From positions 1 through 8,664 of the forward strand of contig JAFAGL010000251.1 in NCBI GenBank assembly GCA_023422735.1: a stretch of DNA of 8,664 nucleotides, read 5' to 3'. Numbering within the stretch: position 1 is the stretch's first letter; each line of letters starts with the position of its first letter. Shown here piece after piece: positions 1 to 6,368 of this stretch. Under the pieces are notes generated by a model. It was not told the origin of the DNA. It worked only from the letters and a program-made list of their open reading frames with translations, and searched no databases. This DNA comes from Pseudomonadota bacterium (GTDB lineage Bacteria; Pseudomonadota; Alphaproteobacteria; Rhizobiales; Rhizobiaceae). A program made the translations under genes and the position numbers.

Positions 1-30
1 GACGACGACAGGGCAATCGCGCTTAACTGA
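1..30 (+). other. Possible 3' end of an upstream plus-strand gene (edge fragment)
   Basis: From the window edge the first reading frame gives DDDRAIALN followed by a TGA at 28-30. This could be the C-terminus of a gene beginning outside the window, in the same direction as the acetyltransferase. Nine residues are too few to identify a family, and the next plus-strand frame is also open here, so this may be chance. Confidence 0.2.
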
Positions 31-35
31 AGCGC
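19..35. repeat. Short inverted repeat before the GNAT gene
   Basis: A perfect 6-bp stem (GCGCTT, 19-24, and AAGCGC, 30-35) surrounds a 5-nt loop and overlaps the TGA at 28-30. No T-run follows on either strand, so it is not a convincing intrinsic terminator. It could be the remnant of one or a chance palindrome. Confidence 0.3.
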
Positions 36-90
36 AGATGGACAGCCGCGCCCCTGCGCGGCACGCAAGCCCTCGTATCGGACTGTTCTC

Positions 91-684
91 ATGTTTCCTG
101 GCGCCATCGCCTACCTGCCGGAAAACCCGGCCTATGATGACCAAATCGACAAAATCAACGATGAGGCGTTCGGACCCGGTCGCTTTACACGCGCAGCGCA
201 CAAGATCCGGGAAGGCGGTCCTCACGATCGCGGGCTTTCTTTTGTTGCCCTTTCGGGATCGGAGGTTGCGGGCTCGGTGCGCATGACGCCGATCGCCGCA
301 GGCGCGGGCAGGGGGCATATGCTGGGCCCCCTCGCGGTGCGACCTGTTTTCAAGAATGCCGGAATTGGACGCACCCTTGTTGCCCTGGCACTTGATGCCG
401 CCCGTGCTGCCAATTCTCCGTTGGTGGTGCTGGTGGGCGATGCGCCTTATTACGGCCCGCTTGGCTTTCACCCTGCGCCGATGAACCAGTTCGTCATGCC
501 GCGACCGGTTGATCCAAAACGCTTGCTCGTATGCGAATTGATCCCCGGCGCGTTATCGCGCTTTACCGGACCGCTGGATCATCTCGATCAAATCGAAAAA
601 AGCAAAGCCCGTGAAGCAGCGGTGGCGACTTGCGAAGACGCCAAGCTGAACTCGCAGCCCCAGGCATTTCGGGCAGCAGGCTGA
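91..684 (+). CDS. GNAT family N-acetyltransferase, YhbS-like
   Basis: This 197-residue protein is predicted to transfer an acetyl group from acetyl-CoA to an amine; the substrate is unknown and it is probably cytosolic. The central motif A, LGPLAVRP (78-85) followed by KNAGIG (88-93), is the (Q/R)xxGx(G/A) acetyl-CoA pyrophosphate loop, with Lys in the first position. It sits at the usual strand-helix junction and the helix continues to about residue 107. Motif B-like LVVLVGDAPYYGPLGF (111-126) carries the paired Tyr and the GF typical of YhbS-type members (COG3153). Residues after about 165 form a polar tail outside the fold. The start is uncertain: no clear Shine-Dalgarno precedes the ATG at 91 and the frame is open back to a stop at 28-30, but the first strand of the fold begins just after this ATG. 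The gene is convergent with apt, 25 nt away, with no obvious shared terminator. Confidence 0.85.
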   Translation: MFPGAIAYLPENPAYDDQIDKINDEAFGPGRFTRAAHKIREGGPHDRGLSFVALSGSEVAGSVRMTPIAAGAGRGHMLGPLAVRPVFKNAGIGRTLVALALDAARAANSPLVVLVGDAPYYGPLGFHPAPMNQFVMPRPVDPKRLLVCELIPGALSRFTGPLDHLDQIEKSKAREAAVATCEDAKLNSQPQAFRAAG

Positions 685-709
685 GACACCCGGCAGTTAT
701 CTGATGGGC

Positions 710-1255
710 TCAATGCCCGTCGAAGGCGATCAACGTGTTGACTTGGACGCCCAGCGCCTCAAGCTTTTTGCGGCCGCCGAGTTCCGGCAAGTCGATCACG
801 AAGCAGGCGGCGACGATTTCAGCGCCCATCTGGTTCAAAAGCTTGACTGCGCCTTCTGCGGTCCCGCCGGTGGCGATCAGATCATCAACCAGGATCACAC
901 GTTCGCCCGGCTGGACGGCATCTCGATGCATCTCCATCTCGTCGACGCCATATTCGAGACTGTAGGCTACGCGTACAGTCTCATGTGGCAGTTTCCCCTT
1001 CTTGCGGATCGGCACAAAACCGGATGAAAGCTGGTGCGCCATGGCGCCGCCGAGAATGAAACCGCGCGCCTCGATGCCCGCGACCTTGTCGACCTTCAAA
1101 CCTGCATAGGGATGCACCAATTCATCGATCGCGCGCCGGAATGCCCGCGCGTTCCCAAGCAAGGTCGTGATGTCGCGGAACTGTACGCCCGGCTTTGGGT
1201 AATCCGGGATCGTACGAATCGACTGGTCGAGAAACGCTTCAAGAGATGTTTGCAT
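710..1255 (-). CDS. apt: Adenine phosphoribosyltransferase
   Basis: The enzyme converts adenine and PRPP to AMP and pyrophosphate (purine salvage, cytosol, usually a homodimer). The 181-residue length is normal for bacterial Apt. Visible signatures are FRDIT (26-30), GIEARGF (60-66), the flexible-loop region RKKGKLP (84-90), YSLEYG (98-103) and the PRPP-binding motif VILVDDLIATGGTAEG (120-135) with its paired Asp and GTAEG. The ATG at 1255 is preceded by AAGGTG with 5 nt spacing, which supports this start. It lies downstream of petC in the same direction, but the pet terminator stands between them, so it is probably transcribed mainly from its own promoter or by readthrough. In several rhizobia, as I recall, an mtnP gene lies between petC and apt; none is present here. 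Confidence 0.96.
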   Translation of the reverse strand: MQTSLEAFLDQSIRTIPDYPKPGVQFRDITTLLGNARAFRRAIDELVHPYAGLKVDKVAGIEARGFILGGAMAHQLSSGFVPIRKKGKLPHETVRVAYSLEYGVDEMEMHRDAVQPGERVILVDDLIATGGTAEGAVKLLNQMGAEIVAACFVIDLPELGGRKKLEALGVQVNTLIAFDGH

Positions 1256-1260
1256 GAATT

Positions 1261-1266
1261 CACCTT
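1261..1266 (-). promoter_or_regulatory. Shine-Dalgarno of apt
   Basis: The minus strand reads AAGGTG and then AATTC before the ATG at 1255, a good purine-rich site at normal spacing. It fixes the apt start. The apt promoter itself cannot be placed; it would have to overlap the terminator or lie within petC. Confidence 0.6.
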
Positions 1267-1280
1267 GCCGCTGGATGCTG

Positions 1281-1306
1281 CAAAAGAAAAGGCGCCGATT
1301 GGCGCC
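1281..1306 (-). terminator. Rho-independent terminator of the petABC operon
   Basis: Read on the minus strand, GGCGCC-AATC-GGCGCC forms a perfect 6-bp GC stem with a 4-nt loop (1306-1291), followed at once by TTTTCTTTTG (1290-1281). It begins 30 nt after the petC stop and ends just before the apt ribosome binding site, so it separates the pet transcript from apt. The stem is self-complementary, but only the minus strand has the T-tract. Confidence 0.85.
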
Positions 1307-1336
1307 CCTTCAACTTTTCCAGACTTGTTGAGCCGT

Positions 1337-2200
1337 TCAGTGCGGGATGTTGGCCCAAACCTTGCGCTTGGTCATCCAAACCAGGCCGACGAACAAGAAG
1401 AGAAATACCATGACCCGGAAACCGATGGTCTTGCGATGTTCGAGATGCGGTTCGGCTGTCCACATCAGAAATGCCGAGACGTCACGCGAATACTGATCCA
1501 CCGTTTGCGGCGCGCCATCGTCATAGGTGACCTGGTCGTCAGAGATCGGCTTCGGCATCGCCAGCGACTTGCCGGCAATGAAATACGGGTTGTAATGCGT
1601 GCCTTCCGCGATCTCCATGCCTTCCGGCGGCGATTGGTCGTAGCCGGTCAAAAGCGCATGAACATAATCCGGGCCACCTTCCGCATATTGCGTGAAGATA
1701 TCGAACACGAAGGTCGGGAAACCACGTTCAACCGTGCGCGCCTTGCCCATCAATGAAAGGTCAGGCGGAGCTGCGCCATTGTTGGAGGCAGCCGCGGCTT
1801 CCGCATTTGGATAGGGCGAAGGGAAGTGATCTGACGGAATGGCCGGGCGCGTGAACATTTCGCCATCGGCATTCGGCCCGTCCTGGACTTCATATTCGGC
1901 CGCCAGCGACCGGATCTGTGCGTCGGAATAGCCGAGGTCTTCCAGGGTCCGGAAGGGGATCAAGCGCAGGGAATGGCAGGCTGAACAGACTTCCTTGTAG
2001 ACCTTGAGCCCGCGCTGAAGCTGGCCCTTGTCGTAACTGCCGAACGGGCCCGCAAAGCTCCAGTCCATTTCCTGAGGCTTATGGATAGGAAAATGCGTCG
2101 GATTGGCTTCATCATGGCCTTCTTCCGCAGCCGAGGCTGCGGAAATCATTGTGACGCCGAGGCAGAAGGCGGCCAGTCCCGAGAGGATCTTTTTCATCAT
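1337..2200 (-). CDS. petC: Cytochrome c1, heme-bearing subunit of the bc1 complex
   Basis: This subunit accepts electrons from the Rieske cluster and passes them to soluble or membrane cytochrome c. With the start at 2200 it has 287 residues. Residues 1-24 form a Sec signal peptide (KK near the start, hydrophobic core, ASA-A cleavage-like site). The c-type heme motif CSACH is at 72-76. NPYF (204-207) precedes AMPKP (214-218), whose Met215 is the expected axial ligand. A single C-terminal transmembrane helix (about 259-277) is followed by the positive cytoplasmic KRK, as expected for an N-out/C-in anchor. AAAGGA (2210-2205) precedes two adjacent ATGs at 2200 and 2197; spacing slightly favours the second (286 residues). 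A longer in-frame reading to 2284 overlaps petB and would bury the signal peptide, so it is rejected. The gene is separate from petB, not a fused fbcH as in Bradyrhizobium. Confidence 0.96.
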   Translation of the reverse strand: MMKKILSGLAAFCLGVTMISAASAAEEGHDEANPTHFPIHKPQEMDWSFAGPFGSYDKGQLQRGLKVYKEVCSACHSLRLIPFRTLEDLGYSDAQIRSLAAEYEVQDGPNADGEMFTRPAIPSDHFPSPYPNAEAAAASNNGAAPPDLSLMGKARTVERGFPTFVFDIFTQYAEGGPDYVHALLTGYDQSPPEGMEIAEGTHYNPYFIAGKSLAMPKPISDDQVTYDDGAPQTVDQYSRDVSAFLMWTAEPHLEHRKTIGFRVMVFLFLFVGLVWMTKRKVWANIPH

Positions 2201-2222
2201 GTCGTCCTTTCGAGCCCGCAAC

Positions 2223-3527
2223 TCAAGCCTTCGTTTCCGGTGCGGCAGCCGCACCCGCGGGATGTGCTCCGGCACTTCCGCCATGCTTTGCCAGAACCGC
2301 TTCCGTAATCGAGTTCGGCAAACGACGCGGCGTTTCGATCAAGCCAAGCACCGGCATGATGACGAGGAAGAACGCAAAGTAGTAAAGCGCCGAAACCTGC
2401 ATCAGGATGATGTAGACGCCTTCCGCTGGACGCGAACCGAGCCAGCCGAGGAAAATGGCATTGATCGCGAAAAGCCAGAAGAACAGCTTGTACCAAGGGC
2501 GATACACGGCTGACTTGACCTTGGACGTATCAAGCCATGGCACGAAGAACAGCACCGCGATCGCTCCGAACATCGCCAGAACGCCGCCAAGCTTGGAGTC
2601 GATCGGTCCGATGTTAAACGTGATCGCACGCAGGATCGCGTAGAACGGCAGGAAGTACCATTCCGGAACGATGTGCGCAGGCGTCTTCAGCGAATTGGCT
2701 TCGATATAGTTGTCCGGATGGCCGAGATAGTTCGGCAGATAGAAAACAAAATAGGCAAACAGCAGGCAGAACACCAACATGCCCAGGCCATCCTTCACCG
2801 TCGCATATGGCGTGAAGGGAACCGTGTCCGTCTTCGACTTGACCTCGATGCCTGTGGGGTTGGTTTGACCTGTAACGTGAAGCGCCCAGACGTGCAGAAC
2901 CACGACGCCGGCAATCATGAACGGCAACAGGTAATGCAACGAGAAGAAGCGGTTCAAGGTGGGGTTATCGACCGCAAAGCCGCCAAGCAGCAATTGCTGG
3001 ACCCACTCGCCAACCAGTGGGATGGCTGTGAAGAAGCCGGTGATGACGGTGGCGCCCCAGAAGCTCATCTGACCCCAAGGCAACACATAGCCCATGAAGC
3101 CGGTGGCCATCATCAGGAGATAGATGACGCAGCCAAGGATCCACAGCAATTCGCGCGGGGCTTTGTAAGAGCCGTAATAAAGGCCGCGGAAAATATGCAG
3201 ATAAACGGCCACAAAGAACATGGAAGCGCCGTTGGAGTGCATGTAACGCAGAAGCCAGCCCGAATTCACGTCACGCATGATCTTTTCGACGGAATCGAAG
3301 GCCAGCACCGTGGTCGACGAATAATGCATGGCCAGAACGATGCCGGTGATGATCTGCGACACGAGCATGATGCTCAAAATGCCGCCGAACGTATAGGCAT
3401 AGTTCAGATTGCGAGGTGTTGGATAAGAAACAAAGGAATCGTGAACCAGCCGCGGCAGCGGCAGGCGCTGGTCGAACCAGCGTCCCAATCCCGAAGTAGG
3501 CGTATAGGTCGAATGTCCACCGCTCAT
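2223..3527 (-). CDS. petB: Cytochrome b, quinol-oxidising subunit of the bc1 complex
   Basis: Integral membrane subunit with two b hemes and the Qo and Qi quinone sites; 434 residues with about eight transmembrane helices. The four heme-ligand histidines are present at 97, 111, 198 and 212, matching the numbering I recall for Rhodobacter cytochrome b. The Qo-site region FMGYVLPWGQMSFWG (144-158) and the PEWY motif (288-291) are intact. The last 20 or so residues (about 415-434) form a Gly/Ala/Pro-rich tail with two His, beyond the usual helix H region; it looks disordered. The ATG at 3527 follows GAGAGGGG at a rather long spacing of about 12 nt. The gene starts 24 nt after the petA stop and ends 22 nt before petC, so the three are translated from one message. 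Confidence 0.97.
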   Translation of the reverse strand: MSGGHSTYTPTSGLGRWFDQRLPLPRLVHDSFVSYPTPRNLNYAYTFGGILSIMLVSQIITGIVLAMHYSSTTVLAFDSVEKIMRDVNSGWLLRYMHSNGASMFFVAVYLHIFRGLYYGSYKAPRELLWILGCVIYLLMMATGFMGYVLPWGQMSFWGATVITGFFTAIPLVGEWVQQLLLGGFAVDNPTLNRFFSLHYLLPFMIAGVVVLHVWALHVTGQTNPTGIEVKSKTDTVPFTPYATVKDGLGMLVFCLLFAYFVFYLPNYLGHPDNYIEANSLKTPAHIVPEWYFLPFYAILRAITFNIGPIDSKLGGVLAMFGAIAVLFFVPWLDTSKVKSAVYRPWYKLFFWLFAINAIFLGWLGSRPAEGVYIILMQVSALYYFAFFLVIMPVLGLIETPRRLPNSITEAVLAKHGGSAGAHPAGAAAAPETKA

Positions 3528-3551
3528 GGTATAAAAAAGCCCCTCTCGCCC

Positions 3552-4115
3552 TTAACCGATCCGGATTTTCGTGTCCGAAGTGAATTCGAAGGTGGGAACC
3601 TCCAGATTCATCGGTGCCGGGCCACGGCGGATACGCCCTGCCGTATCATAATGCGAGCCGTGGCAAGGGCAGAACCAGCCGCCGAAATCCCCCGACTGAC
3701 CGAGCGGAACGCAACCAAGATGGGTGCAGGTGCCGACCATCACGATCCAGTTTTCCTTGCCTTCGCCCGCCGAGCGATCGATGTCCGTCGCCTGCGCATC
3801 CGCCGGAAGGTTGGCGTTGCGGGCAACCGGATCCTTCAGATCGGTCATCGGGACTTCGCGCGCGGCGTTGATCTCAGCCTCGGTGCGATTGCGAATGAAG
3901 ATGGGCTTGCCGCGCCATTTCACCGTGATCGACATGCCTGGCTCGACGCCGGAAATGTCCACATCGATCGACGCGAGGGCCAAAGTCGAAGCATCGGGCC
4001 GCATCTGATCAATAAAGGGCCATGCCACGCTCGCGGCGGCCACGACACCTGCCATGCCTGTCGCGATATAAAGAAAATCGCGCCGGGTCGGTTCGGCGGT
4101 TTCGTTTGCGCTCAC
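3552..4115 (-). CDS. petA: Ubiquinol-cytochrome c reductase iron-sulfur (Rieske) subunit
   Basis: This 187-residue subunit carries the 2Fe-2S cluster that takes the first electron from quinol at the Qo site. Near the N-terminus TRRDFLYIATG (10-20) is a Tat twin-arginine motif, followed by one hydrophobic helix (about 15-36) that stays as the membrane anchor. The cluster boxes are CTHLGC (130-135) and CPCHGSH (149-155): Cys130, His132, Cys149 and His152 are the expected ligands, and Cys135 and Cys151 the expected disulfide. The start codon is GTG at 4115, supported by AGGAGG 8 nt upstream; the next internal Met (21) would delete the Tat motif. It is the first gene of the petABC operon. Confidence 0.97.
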   Translation of the reverse strand: MSANETAEPTRRDFLYIATGMAGVVAAASVAWPFIDQMRPDASTLALASIDVDISGVEPGMSITVKWRGKPIFIRNRTEAEINAAREVPMTDLKDPVARNANLPADAQATDIDRSAGEGKENWIVMVGTCTHLGCVPLGQSGDFGGWFCPCHGSHYDTAGRIRRGPAPMNLEVPTFEFTSDTKIRIG

Positions 4116-4123
4116 GGAATACT

Positions 4124-4129
4124 CCTCCT
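4124..4129 (-). promoter_or_regulatory. Strong Shine-Dalgarno that sets the GTG start of petA
   Basis: AGGAGG on the minus strand, 8 nt before the GTG at 4115. No ATG lies in the same frame close upstream, so this site decides the non-ATG start. The strength of the site may offset the weaker start codon in the first gene of the operon. Confidence 0.75.
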
Positions 4130-4354
4130 GACCGTCGAGCCATCCGGCTCCGTTGTCTGATCGCCTTGCCGGCGTTGATCGCCGTCTGGGAGACCATCGG
4201 TTTTTCCGCGCGCCGTGAAGCCACCACGGAATCCCCGATAGTTTGCGGCATTTTCTAGGCGTGTCGGCAGTTTATGTCCATATGGTCGCGGAACAGGTGG
4301 GCAGTTTGTCGCAACACAAGGGCAAGATGCTGCTTTGACAACGAAATTATCAAC

Positions 4355-4387
4355 AGGCTGTCAGCGACGCGCAAAGAAAGACAGCCT
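4355..4387. repeat. Inverted repeat after the distal exporter gene, weak terminator candidate
   Basis: AGGCTGTC (4355-4362) and GACAGCCT (4380-4387) form a perfect 8-bp stem around a 17-nt loop, 5 nt past the exporter stop codon. The minus-strand sequence after the stem (GTTGATAATTTCG) is AT-rich but lacks a proper T-run. It could be a weak terminator, a 3'-end stabilising hairpin or an operator near petA. Confidence 0.45.
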
Positions 4388-4392
4388 TAACC

Positions 4393-6273
4393 TCACGCGC
4401 CAAGGTTCTCGTTCTCACGGTTTTCGCCCAGAAAGCCGCCGGACTGGCGCTTCCATAGATGGGCGTAAAGGCCCTTTGCGGCGATGAGTTCGTCGTGGCT
4501 TCCTTCCTCGACAATGCGTCCATCATCAATCACCACGATGCGATCGAGGGCGGCAATGGTCGACAGGCGATGGGCGATGGCAAGCACGGTCTTGCCTTCC
4601 ATCAAGGTACCGAGGCTTTCCTGAATGGCGGCTTCCACCTCCGAATCAAGGGCGGATGTGGCTTCGTCGAGAATCAGGATGGGCGCGTTTTTCAGCATCA
4701 TGCGCGCGATGGCGATACGCTGGCGCTGGCCACCTGAAAGCTTCACGCCGCGCTCACCGACATGCGCATCATAACCGCTGCGGCCCTTGGGATCGCGTAC
4801 GCCCAGAATGAAATCATGGGCATGGGCCTGCCTGGCTGCGGCAATGATTTCTGCTTCGCTGGCATCGGGACGACCATAAGCGATATTTTCGCGGATGGAG
4901 CGATGCATGAGCATTGGATCCTGGCTGACGACGCCGAATTGCTGACGCAGCGAGGTCTGCGTCAGGCTGCGAATATCGCGATTGTCGAGCAGGATACGGC
5001 CGCCTTCCACATCGAAAAGGCGAAGCGCCAGATTGACCAATGTTGTCTTGCCCGCGCCCGACGGCCCCACAAGGGCCACACGCTGGCCGGGCTCGATGTC
5101 GAGAGTGAGATGGTCGATGATGCCGCTCGTCTTGCCATAATGGAACGACACGTCGTCAAAGCGCAGGCTGCCATTGGAGCGCGGCGCGGGGATCGCATCG
5201 GGCGCGTCCTGAATACCGGGCATCACCGAAATCGTGCCGGTTGCATCCTGCACGGTTGCGAAGGAGCGGATCAGGCCGTTCATGTTGAACATCATGTAGC
5301 CCGACATCTGGTTCAGCCGGAAAACGAGGCCCATCGCGGTTGCGATCTGGCCTGTCGAAGCCTCGCCCGCCTGCCAGCTCCAGATCGCAAGCAGTGCAAC
5401 AGCGCCCATCATCAGGCCATTGAGAATGGCAACGGCTGCGCGGACCCGCGTGATGCCGCGCGTCATCTGCTTCACGGTGGCAAGATATTGCGCCATGCCT
5501 TCGCGCACGAAACCATGCTCGCGCCCGCCGGTATCAAACAGCTTCACCGCCATGATGTTGGTGAAGGCATCCACCAGCCGACCATTCACCAGCGAGCGCT
5601 CGTCAGCCGTCTTGCGCCCCGCAGCGCGCAAGGGCGGCAGGAGATACCATGCGGCCGCAAGATAGCTGCAAAGCCATAAGGCCAGTACGAGGCCCATCAG
5701 CGGATCGAGCGTCGACAGGATGGTTGCCGCCAGAATCAGGAAGGTGATGAAGCTCCACATCGTTTGAAGTGCCGATGTGATGAAATCACCCGTCGCTTCA
5801 CCCGCTTGCAGGATCTTGGTGGCGATGCGGCCGGCAAAATCGTTCTGGTAGAACTCGTATGGCTGATCGATGACGCGGCGAAAGGCCTGCCAGCGCACGA
5901 GCTGGTAGAAATTCGGGACGACGATCTGCTGTTCGACCACAGCATTGCCGATCATGACGGCGGCGCGAACAAACAAAACGAGAATAAGGAAGCCAAGAAG
6001 ATGTGGCCAATAATCGGAAAGGATTGTGGCTGGATCGGCGGTGTCGAGAATGTCGATCAGCCGACCGACCGACCAATAAAGGGCTGCATCCACCGCGCCT
6101 GAAAGACCTCCCGCCAAGAGAAGCAGAAGAAACGGCCATTTGGACTGTTTTGCGAAGAAAAAGATGAAGGCCCATGCGCCGCGAGGCAAGACCTGTCGAT
6201 CGGTGTCGCCGAAAGGTTCGATGATGTTTTCGGCGCTTTGCCAGAGCCGTTCGGACGGTGTGGGTTTGGGCAT
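4393..6273 (-). CDS. ABC half-exporter, fused permease and ATPase (second of a tandem pair)
   Basis: This 626-residue protein has the type IV exporter layout (MsbA/MdlB-like, COG1132): an N-terminal membrane domain with about six helices (roughly 46-66, 91-113, 171-189, 192-213, 282-302 and one near 310-335) and a C-terminal ATPase. The nucleotide-binding motifs are all canonical: Walker A GPSGAGKT (403-410), Q-loop Gln451, signature LSGGQ (512-516), Walker B ILILDE (532-537), D-loop SALD (540-543) and H-loop His568. It works as a dimer, either with itself or with the upstream paralogue, and probably exports a lipid, drug or glycoconjugate; the substrate cannot be inferred. The ATG at 6273 is preceded by GGAA at 5 nt and by GAGG further upstream inside a stem-loop arm. 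It ends 277 nt before petA. Confidence 0.93.
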   Translation of the reverse strand: MPKPTPSERLWQSAENIIEPFGDTDRQVLPRGAWAFIFFFAKQSKWPFLLLLLAGGLSGAVDAALYWSVGRLIDILDTADPATILSDYWPHLLGFLILVLFVRAAVMIGNAVVEQQIVVPNFYQLVRWQAFRRVIDQPYEFYQNDFAGRIATKILQAGEATGDFITSALQTMWSFITFLILAATILSTLDPLMGLVLALWLCSYLAAAWYLLPPLRAAGRKTADERSLVNGRLVDAFTNIMAVKLFDTGGREHGFVREGMAQYLATVKQMTRGITRVRAAVAILNGLMMGAVALLAIWSWQAGEASTGQIATAMGLVFRLNQMSGYMMFNMNGLIRSFATVQDATGTISVMPGIQDAPDAIPAPRSNGSLRFDDVSFHYGKTSGIIDHLTLDIEPGQRVALVGPSGAGKTTLVNLALRLFDVEGGRILLDNRDIRSLTQTSLRQQFGVVSQDPMLMHRSIRENIAYGRPDASEAEIIAAARQAHAHDFILGVRDPKGRSGYDAHVGERGVKLSGGQRQRIAIARMMLKNAPILILDEATSALDSEVEAAIQESLGTLMEGKTVLAIAHRLSTIAALDRIVVIDDGRIVEEGSHDELIAAKGLYAHLWKRQSGGFLGENRENENLGA

Positions 6274-6284
6274 GATTGTTCCGG

Positions 6285-6314
6285 CCTCATCCGACCAAAA
6301 TCGCTCGGATGAGG
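6285..6314. repeat. Perfect stem-loop just upstream of the second exporter gene
   Basis: CCTCATCCGA (6285-6294) and TCGGATGAGG (6305-6314) form a 10-bp perfect stem with a 10-nt loop. In the minus-strand mRNA the 3' arm ends in GATGAGG, 11 nt before the ATG at 6273, so part of the ribosome binding region could be locked in the stem while GGAA stays free. It is adjacent to a second hairpin. No T-run follows, so termination is unlikely. Confidence 0.75.
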
Positions 6315-6315
6315 T

Positions 6316-6347
6316 GGTCAGCGCCCCGCTAATCTAGGGCGCTGACC
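6316..6347. repeat. Perfect 11-bp stem-loop after the first exporter gene
   Basis: GGTCAGCGCCC (6316-6326) and GGGCGCTGACC (6337-6347) are perfect complements around a 10-nt loop, starting 21 nt after the upstream exporter stop on the minus strand. The stem is GC-rich and should be very stable. The sequence after it on the minus strand is ACCTCATCCG, not a T-run, so it could protect the upstream message, pause transcription or belong to a repeated intergenic palindrome family. Confidence 0.75.
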
Positions 6348-6368
6348 CCGGTTTGTAACCCCGCAACC

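Larger units (their letters stand above)
4116..4392 (-). promoter_or_regulatory. Upstream region of petABC
   Basis: These 277 nt separate the stop of the distal exporter gene from petA and should hold the pet promoter. On the minus strand, -35-like hexamers TTGATA (4353-4348) and TTGTCA (4341-4336) are visible, but neither has a convincing -10 partner 16-18 nt on. GGCGATCA occurs twice as a direct repeat (4183-4176 and 4165-4158) in the probable 5' leader. TTGT and ACAA half-sites flank 6 nt at 4306-4319. I found no clear FNR/FixK box. A frame opening at 4251 runs into petA out of phase and does not look coding. Confidence 0.5.

Noticed and set aside
1034..1756. Open frame of 240 codons on the plus strand, antisense to apt and petC
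   Set aside because: It crosses the apt/petC junction and the terminator and gives an Arg/His-rich product without family features.
2673..4160. Open frame of 495 codons on the plus strand, antisense to petA and petB
   Set aside because: It overlaps two unmistakable conserved genes on the other strand, its product is low in structure and rich in His/Arg/Gln as expected of a GC-rich shadow, and it has no recognised domain.
4009..4251. 80-codon minus-strand frame from an ATG upstream of petA
   Set aside because: It overlaps the first third of petA in another frame, is Arg-rich and has no visible ribosome binding site; petA with its strong Shine-Dalgarno is the real gene.
4335..4363. Perfect TTGACA on the plus strand, possible promoter
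   Set aside because: The hexamer 17 nt downstream (CTGTCA) is not a -10 element, and no plus-strand gene follows.
4762..5679. Open frame of 305 codons on the plus strand, antisense to the second exporter
   Set aside because: Same shadow effect; no recognisable motif and no dedicated ribosome binding site.
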